The translations under genes were made by a program, and so were the position numbers. Below are positions 1 to 10,577 of a DNA stretch of 64,000 nt, in pieces. The notes under the pieces are model-generated. The model was not told the origin of the DNA, did not search any database, and saw only the letters and a list, made by a program, of their open reading frames with translations. The DNA lies in contig JAWVFQ010000025.1 in NCBI GenBank assembly GCA_033856025.1, positions 1 through 64,000 of the forward strand. Reading direction: 5' to 3'. The DNA comes from AC-38 sp033856025 (GTDB taxonomy: Bacteria; Actinomycetota; Thermoleophilia; Solirubrobacterales; Solirubrobacteraceae). Positions within the stretch are counted from its first letter, which is position 1. Every line of letters starts with the position of its first letter.

Positions 1-1479
1 GAGGTGGACGCCCAGCAGGCCGCCATCCTCACCCGCGCCGACACCCCGCCCTTCCCCATCCGCGACGACATCGACGTGGACGAGTCGATCCGCCTGACCT
101 ATCGCTATCTCGACCTGCGCCGCCCGGTGATGCAGCGCCGCCTCATGCTGCGCCACAACATCGTCCGCTACATCCGCGACTTCCTCTCGGCGCGCGGCTT
201 CGTCGAGATCGAGACGCCGATCATGATCAAGAGCACGCCGGAGGGCGCGCGCGACTACCTCGTCCCGAGCCGCCTCTACCCGGGCGAGTTCTACGCCCTG
301 CCGCAATCGCCGCAGCAGCTCAAGCAGTTGCTGATGGTCTCGGGCATGGACCGCTATTTTCAGATCGCCCGCTGCTTCCGCGACGAGGACCAGCGCGCCG
401 ACCGCCAGCCCGAGTTCACCCAGCTCGACCTGGAGATGTCCTTCGTGGACGAGGAGGACGTCATCGGCACGACCGAGGCGGTCATGCACACCGTCTTCCA
501 GGCCGCCGGGTTCCAGGTCGCCGCCCCGCCCTGGCCGCGCATGCCCTACGACGACGCGATCGGGCGCTACGGCGTCGACCGCCCCGACACCCGCTTCGGG
601 ATGGAGATCGCGGACGTGGGGGAGGCGCTGGCCGCCAGCGAGTTCAAGGTCTTCTCCGGCGCCCTGGCCTCGGGTGGCGTGGTGCGCGCCATCAACGCGG
701 GCACGCGGGAGGTGGCGCGTTCGGAGCTCGACGGCCTGACCGAGCTGGCCCAGCGCCTGGGGGCCAAGGGTCTCGTCTGGGCGTTCATGGAGGAGGATGG
801 TGGCTGGCGCTCGCCGATCGCCAAGTTCCTCTCCGACGAGGAACGCGCGGGCGTCGCGGCCAAGCTCGACGCGAGCCCCGGCGACCTGCTGCTGCTCGTG
901 GCCGACGACCCGCGCACGGCCGCGACGGTCCTGGGTCAGCTGCGACTGGAGCTGGCCGAGCGCTTCGCGCTGGTGGAGGAGGGCCGCCACGACATCCACT
1001 GGATCGTCGACTTCCCGATGTTCGAGCGCAACGAGCGCGAGAACCGCTGGGACCCGCTGCACCACCCGTTCACCGCGCCGGAGGGCGACGTCGGCGACCC
1101 GGGGTCGCTGCGCTCGCGCGCCTACGACCTCGTGCTCGACGGCTTCGAGCTGGGCGGCGGCTCCATCCGCATCAACGACCTCGAGACCCAGCGCCGCGTG
1201 TTCGAGCTGATCGGGATCGGGCCCGACGACGCCCAGGAACGCTTCGGCTTCCTGCTGGACGCCCTGCGCTACGGCGCGCCGCCGCTGGGCGGGATCGCGC
1301 TCGGGCTGGACCGTATCGTCTCGATCGTGGCCGGTTGGCGCACGCTGCGCGAGGTCAACATCCGCGAGAGCATCGCCTTCCCCAAGACCGCCACGGGGGC
1401 GGACCCCCTGACCGGAGCACCCGCGCCGGTTGAGGAGCGCCAGCTCAGGGACCTGGGGCTCACGGTCCGGCGTCGCTGA
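1..1479 (+). CDS. aspS: Aspartyl-tRNA synthetase, 5' end outside the window
   Basis: Cytosolic class II synthetase that charges tRNA-Asp (or tRNA-Asp and tRNA-Asn). The frame is open from base 1, and the N-terminal anticodon-binding OB fold is missing, so the gene starts upstream. Visible are class II motif 1 (GFVEIETP), motif 2 (FRDEDQRADRQPEFTQLD), the bacterial GAD insertion domain in the middle, and motif 3 (GIALGLDRI) near the C-terminus. The roughly 490 residues seen match the last five sixths of a bacterial-type AspRS (about 590 residues). The specificity-determining N-terminal residues are not in the window, so discriminating and non-discriminating forms cannot be told apart. Confidence 0.97.
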   Translation, partial: EVDAQQAAILTRADTPPFPIRDDIDVDESIRLTYRYLDLRRPVMQRRLMLRHNIVRYIRDFLSARGFVEIETPIMIKSTPEGARDYLVPSRLYPGEFYALPQSPQQLKQLLMVSGMDRYFQIARCFRDEDQRADRQPEFTQLDLEMSFVDEEDVIGTTEAVMHTVFQAAGFQVAAPPWPRMPYDDAIGRYGVDRPDTRFGMEIADVGEALAASEFKVFSGALASGGVVRAINAGTREVARSELDGLTELAQRLGAKGLVWAFMEEDGGWRSPIAKFLSDEERAGVAAKLDASPGDLLLLVADDPRTAATVLGQLRLELAERFALVEEGRHDIHWIVDFPMFERNERENRWDPLHHPFTAPEGDVGDPGSLRSRAYDLVLDGFELGGGSIRINDLETQRRVFELIGIGPDDAQERFGFLLDALRYGAPPLGGIALGLDRIVSIVAGWRTLREVNIRESIAFPKTATGADPLTGAPAPVEERQLRDLGLTVRRR

Positions 1480-1497
1480 CCGGGAGGCGGGCCGCCC

Positions 1498-2187
1498 TCA
1501 GCGGCGGCGGAGCAGTGCGGCGGCGGCCTTGTCGACCTCGGTGCGGTCGGTGTATCCGGCCATCAGCACGGGGTCGCGGCCCTGGCGCAGGACCACCACG
1601 GTGGGGGTCTGCAGGACCTGGATGCCGCGCAGGACGTCCTGGTAGCGCGAGAGCCGCGCGACGCGGACCGACTTGACGTACACCCGGCCGCCGTGGCGCG
1701 AGACGCCGGAGACCTCGCCGCGGACGAGGCCGTCGTCGGGCGAGCCGGGGGCGTAGAAGAGCAGGACGACCACGTGGCCGCGAGCCAGCTCGCGCTGGAC
1801 GCGGGCGGGGCCGCCGCGAGCGGGGCGGGGCTTGGCGGCGGGAGCCGGCTTGGCGGAGGCGACGACGGTGGGCTTCGGGGCGGCGGCGGTGGCCGGCGCG
1901 GGCTTGGCCGTGGTGGCGGTCTGGGCGGAGGCCGCGGCGGCCGCGGCGTCGCCCTGGGTCTTGGCGGCGTGCGCCTTGTCCACCGCGCGGCCCAGGCCGC
2001 CGGGGATGGCGGACTTCGGGTGCCCGGCCGGAGTGGCGGCGTGCGTGGGCGCCGCCGGCTGGGGCGGGGAGCTCGCGGGCGCCTTGGGGCGCAGCGCGAC
2101 GAACCACAGCGCCGCAAAGGCGACCGTGGCCAGCAGGAGAGCCTGCATGGGACGCGAGACGTGGTCCATCCCCACCCGTTTCGGCAC
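1498..2187 (-). CDS. Membrane-anchored thioredoxin-fold protein without a CxxC motif
   Basis: A 229-residue protein: short positively charged start, one hydrophobic segment (residues about 14-31), a long Ala/Pro/Lys/Thr-rich linker (about 35-130), then a compact thioredoxin-like domain (VVVLLFYAPGSPDD, later LQTPTVVVLRQG). The domain has the cis-Pro-type TPT segment but no cysteine pair where the CxxC should be, so it is unlikely to be a disulfide oxidoreductase; a binding or scaffold role outside the membrane is inferred. The GTG at 2187 gives a slightly longer product; ATG at 2169 is an equally reasonable start. It is convergent with aspS and divergent from glnB. Confidence 0.7.
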   Translation of the reverse strand: MPKRVGMDHVSRPMQALLLATVAFAALWFVALRPKAPASSPPQPAAPTHAATPAGHPKSAIPGGLGRAVDKAHAAKTQGDAAAAAASAQTATTAKPAPATAAAPKPTVVASAKPAPAAKPRPARGGPARVQRELARGHVVVLLFYAPGSPDDGLVRGEVSGVSRHGGRVYVKSVRVARLSRYQDVLRGIQVLQTPTVVVLRQGRDPVLMAGYTDRTEVDKAAAALLRRR

Positions 2188-2318
2188 TTGCGGGGCCGGG
2201 CCTTAGCGGTTTCGCCCCGTGGACAAACGCCCCGGGCAAATCTTGTACGGGCGGAGAAGGAAGCCGCGGGCGGTGCGTTTGAGGATCGCACCGAGCCCCC
2301 GGAGGAGGAGGACAGGAC

Positions 2319-2671
2319 ATGAAGCTCGTGGTCGGCATCGTGCGCCCGGAGAGGGCAAACGACGTACTGGAGGCCCTGTACCGGGCCGAGGTCCGCGGCG
2401 TCTCGCTGAGCCGCGTGCAGGGACACGGCGGCGAGCTGGACCGCGTGGAGACGTACCGCGGCACGACCGTGAAGATGGGGCTGGCGGAGAAGGTGCGCTT
2501 CGAGATCGCCGTCTCCGACGACTTCGTGCAGCCGACCATCGACGCGCTGTGCGACGGGGCCCGGACCGGCGAGGTGGGCGACGGCAAGATCTTCGTCGTG
2601 CCGCTGGAGCGCGTGGTGCGCATCCGCACCGGCGAGTCCGACGACCGCGCCGTGACGCCGGTCGGGGCCTG

Positions 2672-2672
<1 letters not shown>
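2319..2672 (+). CDS. glnB: P-II family nitrogen regulatory protein with altered T-loop
   Basis: A 117-residue trimeric signalling protein that senses 2-oxoglutarate and ATP/ADP and usually controls Amt. The C-terminal signature is intact (TGEVGDGKIFV with Lys90, then RIRTGE), as is Lys58. Aligned by residue number to E. coli GlnB, position 51, the modified Tyr, is Val here (ETYRGTTVKMG), and Gln39, a 2-oxoglutarate ligand, is Glu. So it cannot be uridylylated or adenylylated at Tyr51, and ligand sensing may differ. A strong Shine-Dalgarno run (GGAGGAGGAGG) precedes the ATG. The stop overlaps the amt start by one base, so the two are co-transcribed. The K rather than B paralogue is equally possible. 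Confidence 0.93.
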
Positions 2673-3958
<1,286 letters not shown>

Positions 3959-3987
3959 GCGGCGTGCGCCCCGGGTAGGTCCGGGTC

Positions 3988-4233
3988 ATGGCCGAGCGAA
4001 TCAGGCGTTCCCACCGCGAGAACGAGGACCACCACGAGCGCCCGCCGGACCCGGCCGAGGCCGCGAACCGGCCGCTGGAGCGCAAGGAGCGCGAGGGCGG
4101 GCCGGACCCCGGCCCGGTCCATGAGCCGGGCGCCGGCGTGCCGCCCGATCTCGACCGCGACCCGCACCACGCCCTGAACCGTCCCGTCGGCGAGCCCGAC
4201 GAGACGGCGGACTCCGACCCGTACGGCGAGTAG
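3988..4233 (+). CDS. Small hydrophilic protein of unknown function
   Basis: An 81-residue protein rich in Arg, Glu, Asp, His and Pro, with no cysteine, no hydrophobic stretch and no recognisable domain; probably disordered. Third codon positions are almost all G or C, as in surrounding real genes, which supports coding. It lies 29 bases after amt on the same strand. I do not recognise it, and its high polarity resembles small conserved proteins of soil actinobacteria. Confidence 0.6.
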   Translation: MAERIRRSHRENEDHHERPPDPAEAANRPLERKEREGGPDPGPVHEPGAGVPPDLDRDPHHALNRPVGEPDETADSDPYGE

Positions 4234-4259
4234 GCGTCGCCCGCTCGGCGCGGCGGCCG

Positions 4260-4265
4260 TATCCT
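4260..4265 (+). promoter_or_regulatory. -10 element TATCCT, leaderless start
   Basis: TATCCT followed by seven bases and then the GTG start at 4273. This spacing places transcription initiation on the start codon; no Shine-Dalgarno sequence is present. Confidence 0.6.
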
Positions 4266-4272
4266 CGCCTGC

Positions 4273-6342
4273 GTGGGGGTGAGATTCCACGCGGTGTCGG
4301 TCGCGGCGGCGGCGTTCCTGTGCCTGGCGCCCGCCGGGCGCGACACCCAGCTGCGCGCCGGCGAGCCGGGGGCTCCCGCGAGCTGTCCGGGCGCGGCGAT
4401 CAAGGCGGACCAGGTGATCACGGGCCGGTTCGCCAACGCGGTCCAGGGGTCCTACGTGATGGTCCCCTTCGACGTGCCCGCTGGGACCACCGCTGTGCGC
4501 GTGAAGTACTGCTTCGACCAGCCGCCGCCGCCCGTCGACCAGCAGCTGCGCCACACGCTCGACCTCGGGCTCTACCAGCCGCGGGCGGCCGGCGCGGCGC
4601 TGTGGGGGCGAGAGGAGTTCCGGGGGTGGGGCGGCTCCAGCCATCCCGATGTGACCGTCTCGCCGGAGGGCTTCTCGACCGAGGCGCAGTACCGCGCCGC
4701 CCCGAAGGGCGTGGTCCCCGGCAAGACGACCCGCGGCTACCGGCCCGGGCCGATCCCGGCCGGGACGTGGGCGGCCGAGCTGGGCGTGGCGGCGGTCGTC
4801 TCGCCGGCCGAGGGCGACCCCGACGGCGTTGCGTGGCGGGTGGAGGTCGAGCTCTCGCGCGACCCCGCGTTCGCGAACGAGCCCTACCGGCCGGCGGCGT
4901 ACGACCCGCGGCCCGCGCGCCCCGGGGCGGGGTGGTACGCGGGCGACTTCCACGTCCACGCCGAGCACTCGGCGCTGGGCGACGCGACGATGACCGAGGT
5001 GTTCGACTACGCCTTCCGGCCGCTGTCGCAGGGCGGCGCCGGGCTGGACTTCGTCAACCTCTCCGACTACGTCACGGACACGGGCTGGGGCGAGGTGGGC
5101 CGCCACCAGGCCCGCTATCCGGGCAAGGCGATCCTGCGCTCGTCGGAGGTCATCACGTACCGCGGGCACATGCACAACGACGCCGGCCACCGCTTCGTGG
5201 ACTACCGGACCGGGCCGGTGTACGAGCGGGCGGCGACCGGCGCGCTGACGCGGCTGCGCGGCCCGCGGCCGGCGGCGGCGATCCTGGCCGACATCAAGCG
5301 GGCGGGCGGGTTCACGCAGATCAACCACCCGACGATCTTCCCGTCGAGCGTCCCGGGCTTCGCGGGGCTGTGTCGCGGCTGCCCGTGGGACTACACGCCC
5401 GCCGAGACGCAGTACGACCTGGTGGACGGCTTCGAGGTGGCGACCGGGCCGGCGGGGGCCAACGCGGTGGCGGGCGACCCCGGGCCGTCGCCGTTCGTCC
5501 TCACCGCGATCTCGATGTGGGAGGACGCCCTGGACATGGGCCACCACGTGGCGGCTCTGGGCTCCAGCGACTCCCACAACGCGGGGCGCGCGCCCAACCC
5601 CGTGACCCAGACGCCGATCGGCCAGGCGACGACGGTCGTGTACGCGGACGAGCTGTCCGAGCGGGGCGTGCAGCGCGCGGTCGAGGCGGGCCACACCTAC
5701 GTGAAGCTGTTCGGCAACGGCGGGCCCGACGTGCGGCTGGAGGCGCGGGTGCCCGGCGCGGCGGGGCGGCCCGTGGCGATCATGGGGGACACGGTGGACG
5801 CGCCCTCCGTGGACCTCTCGGCGCGGGTGCTCAACGCGGGGAGCGGCGGGCCGTACGAGCTGCAGGTCCTGCGCGGGCGCGACGTGATCAGCCGCACGCC
5901 GGTGTCGGGTCCCGAGGCGAGCGTGTCGCTGCCCGCGATGGGTCCCGGTCGCTACCGCCTCCAGGTCATGCGTGGCACGGCCGTGGAGACCGTGTCCACG
6001 CCGATCTGGGTTGGCCCGCCGCGCCGGGCGCTGTCGGTCCGGGCGATCATGGGCTCGCACTCCAAGGTCCGGCGCGGGCGGATCCTCGCCGGCTGCCGCG
6101 CCGCCGGGACCGACGTGCGCGACTGCACCGTGCGCGTGCTGCGCGGGCCGGTCGAGATCGGCTCGGGCCGCGCGGCGGTGACGGGCGGCCGGGCGATGGT
6201 GCACGCGACACTGACACCCGCCGCCCTCGGCGCCCTCCGCCGGGCACGCGGCTGGGTGCCGCTGACCGTCGAGGTCTCGGCGGTCGACCGCGAGGGCCAC
6301 ACGGTGTCGGTCACCCGCCGCACCCGCCTCCGCGGCCGCTGA
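4273..6342 (+). CDS. Secreted PHP-domain metallohydrolase (CehA/McbA-like)
   Basis: A 689-residue protein with an N-terminal signal-like segment (about residues 5-20). Residues about 40-215 form a beta-rich domain, then comes the PHP domain with GDFHVHAEHS (metal-binding His pair), an internal TQINHP and LGSSDSHNAG (C-terminal Asp/His). The last about 150 residues are Ig-like beta strands. The motif order matches CehA/McbA-family phosphoesterase-like hydrolases (metal-dependent, substrate not predictable from sequence). GTG start chosen because a TATCCT -10 element sits seven bases before it. It appears to be transcribed alone. Confidence 0.8.
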   Translation: MGVRFHAVSVAAAAFLCLAPAGRDTQLRAGEPGAPASCPGAAIKADQVITGRFANAVQGSYVMVPFDVPAGTTAVRVKYCFDQPPPPVDQQLRHTLDLGLYQPRAAGAALWGREEFRGWGGSSHPDVTVSPEGFSTEAQYRAAPKGVVPGKTTRGYRPGPIPAGTWAAELGVAAVVSPAEGDPDGVAWRVEVELSRDPAFANEPYRPAAYDPRPARPGAGWYAGDFHVHAEHSALGDATMTEVFDYAFRPLSQGGAGLDFVNLSDYVTDTGWGEVGRHQARYPGKAILRSSEVITYRGHMHNDAGHRFVDYRTGPVYERAATGALTRLRGPRPAAAILADIKRAGGFTQINHPTIFPSSVPGFAGLCRGCPWDYTPAETQYDLVDGFEVATGPAGANAVAGDPGPSPFVLTAISMWEDALDMGHHVAALGSSDSHNAGRAPNPVTQTPIGQATTVVYADELSERGVQRAVEAGHTYVKLFGNGGPDVRLEARVPGAAGRPVAIMGDTVDAPSVDLSARVLNAGSGGPYELQVLRGRDVISRTPVSGPEASVSLPAMGPGRYRLQVMRGTAVETVSTPIWVGPPRRALSVRAIMGSHSKVRRGRILAGCRAAGTDVRDCTVRVLRGPVEIGSGRAAVTGGRAMVHATLTPAALGALRRARGWVPLTVEVSAVDREGHTVSVTRRTRLRGR

Positions 6343-6430
6343 GCGCCGCCGACCGGCGGCCGGTCAGGAGTCCCGCGAAGCGGTTGTCTTTTCCCGTCTA
6401 TATGGCGGCGAAGTGCAACCGTGTCGGCTC

Positions 6431-6436
6431 TAGACT
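6431..6436 (+). promoter_or_regulatory. -10 element TAGACT, leaderless start
   Basis: TAGACT with eight bases to the ATG at 6445. It also argues against the upstream in-frame GTG at 6421, which would lie before the promoter. Confidence 0.6.
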
Positions 6437-6444
6437 CGCCGGCC

Positions 6445-7911
6445 ATGGGTTTCCAGGGACATCTCGAGGCGCCGGTCGGGCGCGGGGAGCCGGTGCGCGG
6501 CGGGCATTCCGGCGCGGCGGGCGGTGCCGCGTGTGGCGATCTCGTGCGGATCAGCGTGGCCGTCGAGGTAGATCGCGTGGCCGCGGCGTCGTTCGACGCT
6601 CACGGCTGCGGCGCGGCGCTGGCCGCGGGCAGCGCGGCGGTGGCGCTGGTCGAGAGGGCGTCGGTGCTCGAAGCCGCGCGGGTCGGACCCGACGAGATCT
6701 CAGCCGAGCTGGGCGGGCTGCATCCCGGCAAGCGCCACGCCGCGGAGCTCGCGGCCGACGCCCTCGCCCGGGCCCTGGGCGCGGCGGTGCGCGAGGACGG
6801 CGCGGCCAAGGCGGTGGCCGGGCGCACGCTGGTGGCGATGAGCGGAGGAGTGGACAGCGCGGTCGCGGCGCTGCTGTGCGCGGGCGGAGAGCGGTCTCCG
6901 GCCGGGGCCGCCCTCGATGCGTCGTTTCCGGTGGTCGCCGTCACGCTCGAGCTCTGGGCCGACCCGGAGAACGACGGCGAGCGGTCGTGCTGCTCCGCGG
7001 CGGCGGTCCGCGGCGCGCGGGGCCTGGCCCACCGCATGGGCATGGCGCACCTCACCCTGGACCTGCGCGAGGAGTTCCGGGCCGGGGTCGTGGACCCGTT
7101 CGTCGAGGACCACGCCGCCGGCCTGACGCCGAACCCGTGCATCCGCTGCAACGGCCACGTCCGCCTGGACGCGATGCTCGACTTCGCGCGGCGCCTCGGC
7201 GCGCCGGCGCTGGCCACCGGCCACTACGCGCGCGTCGCGGACGACGGAGAGGGTGTTCTCCTGCGCGCCGCCGCCGATCCCGCCAAGGACCAGTCCTACA
7301 TGCTCGCCGCCCTCTCGCCGGACGCCCTGGCGAGGATGCGCTTCCCGCTCGGCGAGCTCACCAAGCCCCGCGTGCGCGAGCTGGCGGCGCGGGCCGGCCT
7401 GCCCGTCGCCTCCCAGCCCGACTCCCAGGACCTCTGCTTCCTGGCCGGGACCGACCGTGCCGCGTTCCTGCGCCGCCACGGCGGTCCGCGCGAGCGCCCG
7501 GGGGACATCGTGGACCGCCGCGGCCGCGTCCTCGGTCGCCACCGCGGCCACCACGGCTACACGGTCGGTCAGCGCAAGGGCCTCGGCGTCGCCGCCACCG
7601 CGCCGCTCTACGTGCTGGAGACCGACGCCCGCGCGAACCGGGTGGTGGTGGGTCCGCGCGAGGCGCTGGGCAAGTCGACCGTGGATGTGCGGGGCGCGGT
7701 CCTCCTGCGTGACGGCGCTCGCGTCGACGGCGTGAAGTTGCGTTACCGCTCCAAGCCGCTGAACGGCGGCATCGAGGGGGAGCCCGGGGCGGGGCGGCAC
7801 CCCCGCCTGCGGCTGCACCTCTCCGAGCCCGTGCTGGGCGCGGCGCCAGGCCAGACCGCCGTGCTCCTCGACGGCGACCTGATCGTCGGCCACGCCACGA
7901 TCGCCGGCTGA
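6445..7911 (+). CDS. mnmA: Fusion of IscU/NifU-like domain and tRNA 2-thiouridylase MnmA
   Basis: A 488-residue two-domain enzyme. Residues 1-112 resemble an IscU/NifU scaffold: CGD (Cys30), GCGAALAAGS (Cys55) and PGKRHAAELA, where the usual third cysteine after His98 is Ala99. Residues about 125-488 are MnmA, which adds sulfur to U34 of tRNA-Lys/Glu/Gln: PP-loop SGGVDS (133-138), SCCS (181-184), NPCIRC (Cys232, Cys235) and DSQDLCFL (Cys331). The CxxC plus distant Cys is the pattern of thiolases proposed to carry an iron-sulfur cluster. The fused domain may deliver sulfur or a cluster in cis; with one ligand missing, a degenerate sulfur-relay role is the alternative. No cysteine desulfurase gene is adjacent. 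Confidence 0.9.
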   Translation: MGFQGHLEAPVGRGEPVRGGHSGAAGGAACGDLVRISVAVEVDRVAAASFDAHGCGAALAAGSAAVALVERASVLEAARVGPDEISAELGGLHPGKRHAAELAADALARALGAAVREDGAAKAVAGRTLVAMSGGVDSAVAALLCAGGERSPAGAALDASFPVVAVTLELWADPENDGERSCCSAAAVRGARGLAHRMGMAHLTLDLREEFRAGVVDPFVEDHAAGLTPNPCIRCNGHVRLDAMLDFARRLGAPALATGHYARVADDGEGVLLRAAADPAKDQSYMLAALSPDALARMRFPLGELTKPRVRELAARAGLPVASQPDSQDLCFLAGTDRAAFLRRHGGPRERPGDIVDRRGRVLGRHRGHHGYTVGQRKGLGVAATAPLYVLETDARANRVVVGPREALGKSTVDVRGAVLLRDGARVDGVKLRYRSKPLNGGIEGEPGAGRHPRLRLHLSEPVLGAAPGQTAVLLDGDLIVGHATIAG

Positions 7912-7922
7912 CGCGGCCCTCC

Positions 7923-7928
7923 TAGACT
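7923..7928 (+). promoter_or_regulatory. -10 element TAGACT, leaderless start
   Basis: TAGACT, seven-base spacer, then the GTG of alaS at 7936. Confidence 0.6.
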
Positions 7929-7935
7929 CCCGCGC

Positions 7936-10572
7936 GTGACCTCGGACGAGATCCGCAGCACCTTCCTGGACTTCTTCGTCGCCCGCGACCACCTGCGCCT
8001 GCCCTCCGCGCCGCTGGTGCCCGCCGACTACGACCCCTCCGTCCTGCTCACGACGGCGGGGATGCATCCGCTCAAGCCGTACTTCCTGGGCCGCGAGACG
8101 CCGCCGCACAACCGGCTGGCGACCTGCCAGAAGGTCTTTCGCACCACCGACATCGAGAACGTCGGGACGACCGCGCGCCACCTGACCTTCTTCGAGATGC
8201 TCGGCAACTTCTCGGTCGGGGACTACTTCAAGCCGGGTGCGGTCGAGTTCGCGTGGGAGCTGTCGCGCGAGGGGTTCGGTCTGCGCGAGCAGGACATCTG
8301 GGTCACCGTCCACCGGGGCGACGAGGCGCTGGGCCTGGGCCCCGACGAGGAGGCGATCGAGGCGTGGCGCGCGGTCGGCGTCCCCGACGAGCGCATCGTC
8401 CAGCTGGGCAGCCAGGACAACTTCTGGCAGGCCGGCCCGAGCGGTCCGTGCGGTCCGTGCTCGGAGCTCTACCTCGACCGCGGACCGGAGTTCGGCGGCG
8501 ACGACGAGCGCCCCGGCGACGACACCGAGCGCTACCTGGAGTTCTGGAACCTGGTGTTCATGCAGTTCAACCAGGACCCGCCGGGGACGCTCACGCCGCT
8601 GCCGTCCCAGAACATCGACACGGGCCTCGGGCTGAACCGCATGGCGGCGATCCTCCAGGACGTCCCGTCGGTGTACGAGACCGACCAGTTCCTGCCCCTC
8701 GTCCAGCTGGGCGAGGAGCTCTCGGGCCGGCGGATGGGCCAGGACGAGAGGACCACGCGCGCGCTGCGCGTCCTGGCCGACCACTCGCGCGGCATGACCT
8801 TCCTCATCGCCGACGGCGTCGTCCCGTCCAACGAGGACCGTGGGTACATCCTGCGCCGGGTCATGCGCCGAGCGGTCCTCCAGGGCCGGCGCATCGGGCT
8901 GGAGCCCGGGTTCCTCCCGCGCTTCTCGCAGCGGGTCATCGAGATCATGGGCGGCGAGTACGCCGAGCTGCACGAGCAGCGCGAGGCGATCGTGCGCTGG
9001 GTGGGCGCGGAGGAGGAGGCGTTCGGGCGCACGCTGGAGACCGGCACGCGCCTGCTCGACGAGATCGTGGCGCGGGCGCGCGAGGACGGGCTGGAGGGCA
9101 TCGGCGCCGACGCCGCCTTCCAGCTGCACGACACGTACGGCTTCCCCTTCGACCTGACCCGAGAGCTCGCCGCCGAGGCCGGCCTGGGCGTGGACGAGTC
9201 CGGCTTCGAGACGCTCATGGAGCGCCAGCGGATGCGGGCGCGCTCGGCCGTGGCGATGAACGAGGGTGACGGCTCGCGCGAGCGGGTGCGCACGTTCGCG
9301 GAGTCCACTGGGTTCGCCACGGAGTTCACCGGCTACGCGACGGTCGAGCAGACGACGACGATCGGTGCGGTTGCGCCGGCCAACGGCTCCGGTGAGGAGT
9401 CGCCCGGGCGCGTGCTCGCCAAGCTCGTGGAGTCGCCGTTCTACGCGGCGGGCGGGGGGCAGATCTCCGACGTGGGCGTGGTCGAGTGCGAGGACGGCGG
9501 CTGTCGGGCGCGCGTCGCGGAGGTCTTCCGGATCGGCGAGGACCAGGCCGTCGCCTTGGAGGTCGAGGCGGGCTCGCTCTCCGAGGGCTCGCGCGTCGTG
9601 GCGCGCGTCGACTCGCGGGCTCGGCACGCGACCGAGGCCAACCACACGGCGACGCACCTCCTGCACGCGGCGCTGCGTGAGCGGCTGGGTACGCACGTCC
9701 GCCAGGCCGGGTCCTACGTGGGGCCGGACAAGCTGCGCTTCGACTTCACCCACGGCGGCGCGCTGAGCGCCGAGGAGCTGCGCGCCGTCGAGGACCGCGT
9801 CAACGAGTGGATCCTGTCCAACCAGCCGGTGCGCGCGCTGACCACGACGCTGGACGAGGCGCGCGCGCTCGGCGCGATGGCGCTGTTCGGCGAGAAGTAC
9901 GGCGACGTGGTGCGGATGGTCGAGGTGGGGGAGGGCTCCTTCTCGCGCGAGCTGTGCGGCGGGACGCACGTGCGCTCGACCGCCGAGATCGGCGTGTTCC
10001 ACGTGATGTCCGAGACGTCGAACGCCGCCAACGTCCGGCGCATCGAGGCCGTCACCGGCCCCGTCGCGGTCGAGCTGCTGCGCCGCCACGACGCGGTGCT
10101 GCGCCAGGCGGCGGGCGTGCTTCGCACCCAGCCCGAGCGGGTGGTGGACGCGGTGGAGAAGCTGCGCGAGACGGCGTCGGCGAAGGCGAGCGCGCCCGCG
10201 CCGACGGTGTCGGTCGACGACTACGCCAGCGAGGAGATCGAAGGCGTCGCCGCCGTCATCGCCGAGGTCCCCGCGGGCGACGAGAAGGCGCTGCTGAAGA
10301 CGATGGACCAGCTCAAGGCGAAGCACCCCGACGCGGCGATCCTCCTGGCGGCGCCGGGCGACGGGAAGGTCTCGTTCGTCGCCGCCGTCCCCCCGTCCCT
10401 GGTCGAGCGCGGCGTCAAGGCGGGCGCGATCGTCAAGGCCGCCGCCGAGGTGACGGGCGGAGGCGGCGGGGGCCGCGACACCATGGCCCGAGCCGGCGGA
10501 CGCGACCCGTCCAAGACCGCCGAGGCCCTCACCGCCGCCCGCGCCACGATCGCCGCGGCCGTCGAGCGGTGA
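7936..10572 (+). CDS. alaS: Alanyl-tRNA synthetase
   Basis: An 878-residue cytosolic class II synthetase, the normal length. The N-terminal catalytic core is complete (LTTAGMHPLKPYFLG; HLTFFEMLGNFSVGDYF). The editing domain has the zinc motif HTATHLLH (about residue 570) and CGGTHVRST (about 673), and the C-terminal C-Ala domain ends in the typical GGGGGGRDTMARAGG segment. GTG start fixed by the -10 element seven bases upstream. It precedes ruvX and mltG, but a perfect 12-bp inverted repeat separates it from ruvX. Confidence 0.97.
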   Translation: MTSDEIRSTFLDFFVARDHLRLPSAPLVPADYDPSVLLTTAGMHPLKPYFLGRETPPHNRLATCQKVFRTTDIENVGTTARHLTFFEMLGNFSVGDYFKPGAVEFAWELSREGFGLREQDIWVTVHRGDEALGLGPDEEAIEAWRAVGVPDERIVQLGSQDNFWQAGPSGPCGPCSELYLDRGPEFGGDDERPGDDTERYLEFWNLVFMQFNQDPPGTLTPLPSQNIDTGLGLNRMAAILQDVPSVYETDQFLPLVQLGEELSGRRMGQDERTTRALRVLADHSRGMTFLIADGVVPSNEDRGYILRRVMRRAVLQGRRIGLEPGFLPRFSQRVIEIMGGEYAELHEQREAIVRWVGAEEEAFGRTLETGTRLLDEIVARAREDGLEGIGADAAFQLHDTYGFPFDLTRELAAEAGLGVDESGFETLMERQRMRARSAVAMNEGDGSRERVRTFAESTGFATEFTGYATVEQTTTIGAVAPANGSGEESPGRVLAKLVESPFYAAGGGQISDVGVVECEDGGCRARVAEVFRIGEDQAVALEVEAGSLSEGSRVVARVDSRARHATEANHTATHLLHAALRERLGTHVRQAGSYVGPDKLRFDFTHGGALSAEELRAVEDRVNEWILSNQPVRALTTTLDEARALGAMALFGEKYGDVVRMVEVGEGSFSRELCGGTHVRSTAEIGVFHVMSETSNAANVRRIEAVTGPVAVELLRRHDAVLRQAAGVLRTQPERVVDAVEKLRETASAKASAPAPTVSVDDYASEEIEGVAAVIAEVPAGDEKALLKTMDQLKAKHPDAAILLAAPGDGKVSFVAAVPPSLVERGVKAGAIVKAAAEVTGGGGGGRDTMARAGGRDPSKTAEALTAARATIAAAVER

Positions 10573-10577
10573 ATCCG

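Noticed and set aside
567..917. Long open frames on the opposite strand of aspS and of most other genes
   Set aside because: Shadow frames caused by very high GC; low-complexity Arg/Ser/Ala translations and no domain motifs.
6421..6444. Longer mnmA start at GTG 6421
   Set aside because: It would begin upstream of the TAGACT element and adds eight residues not needed for the IscU-like fold.
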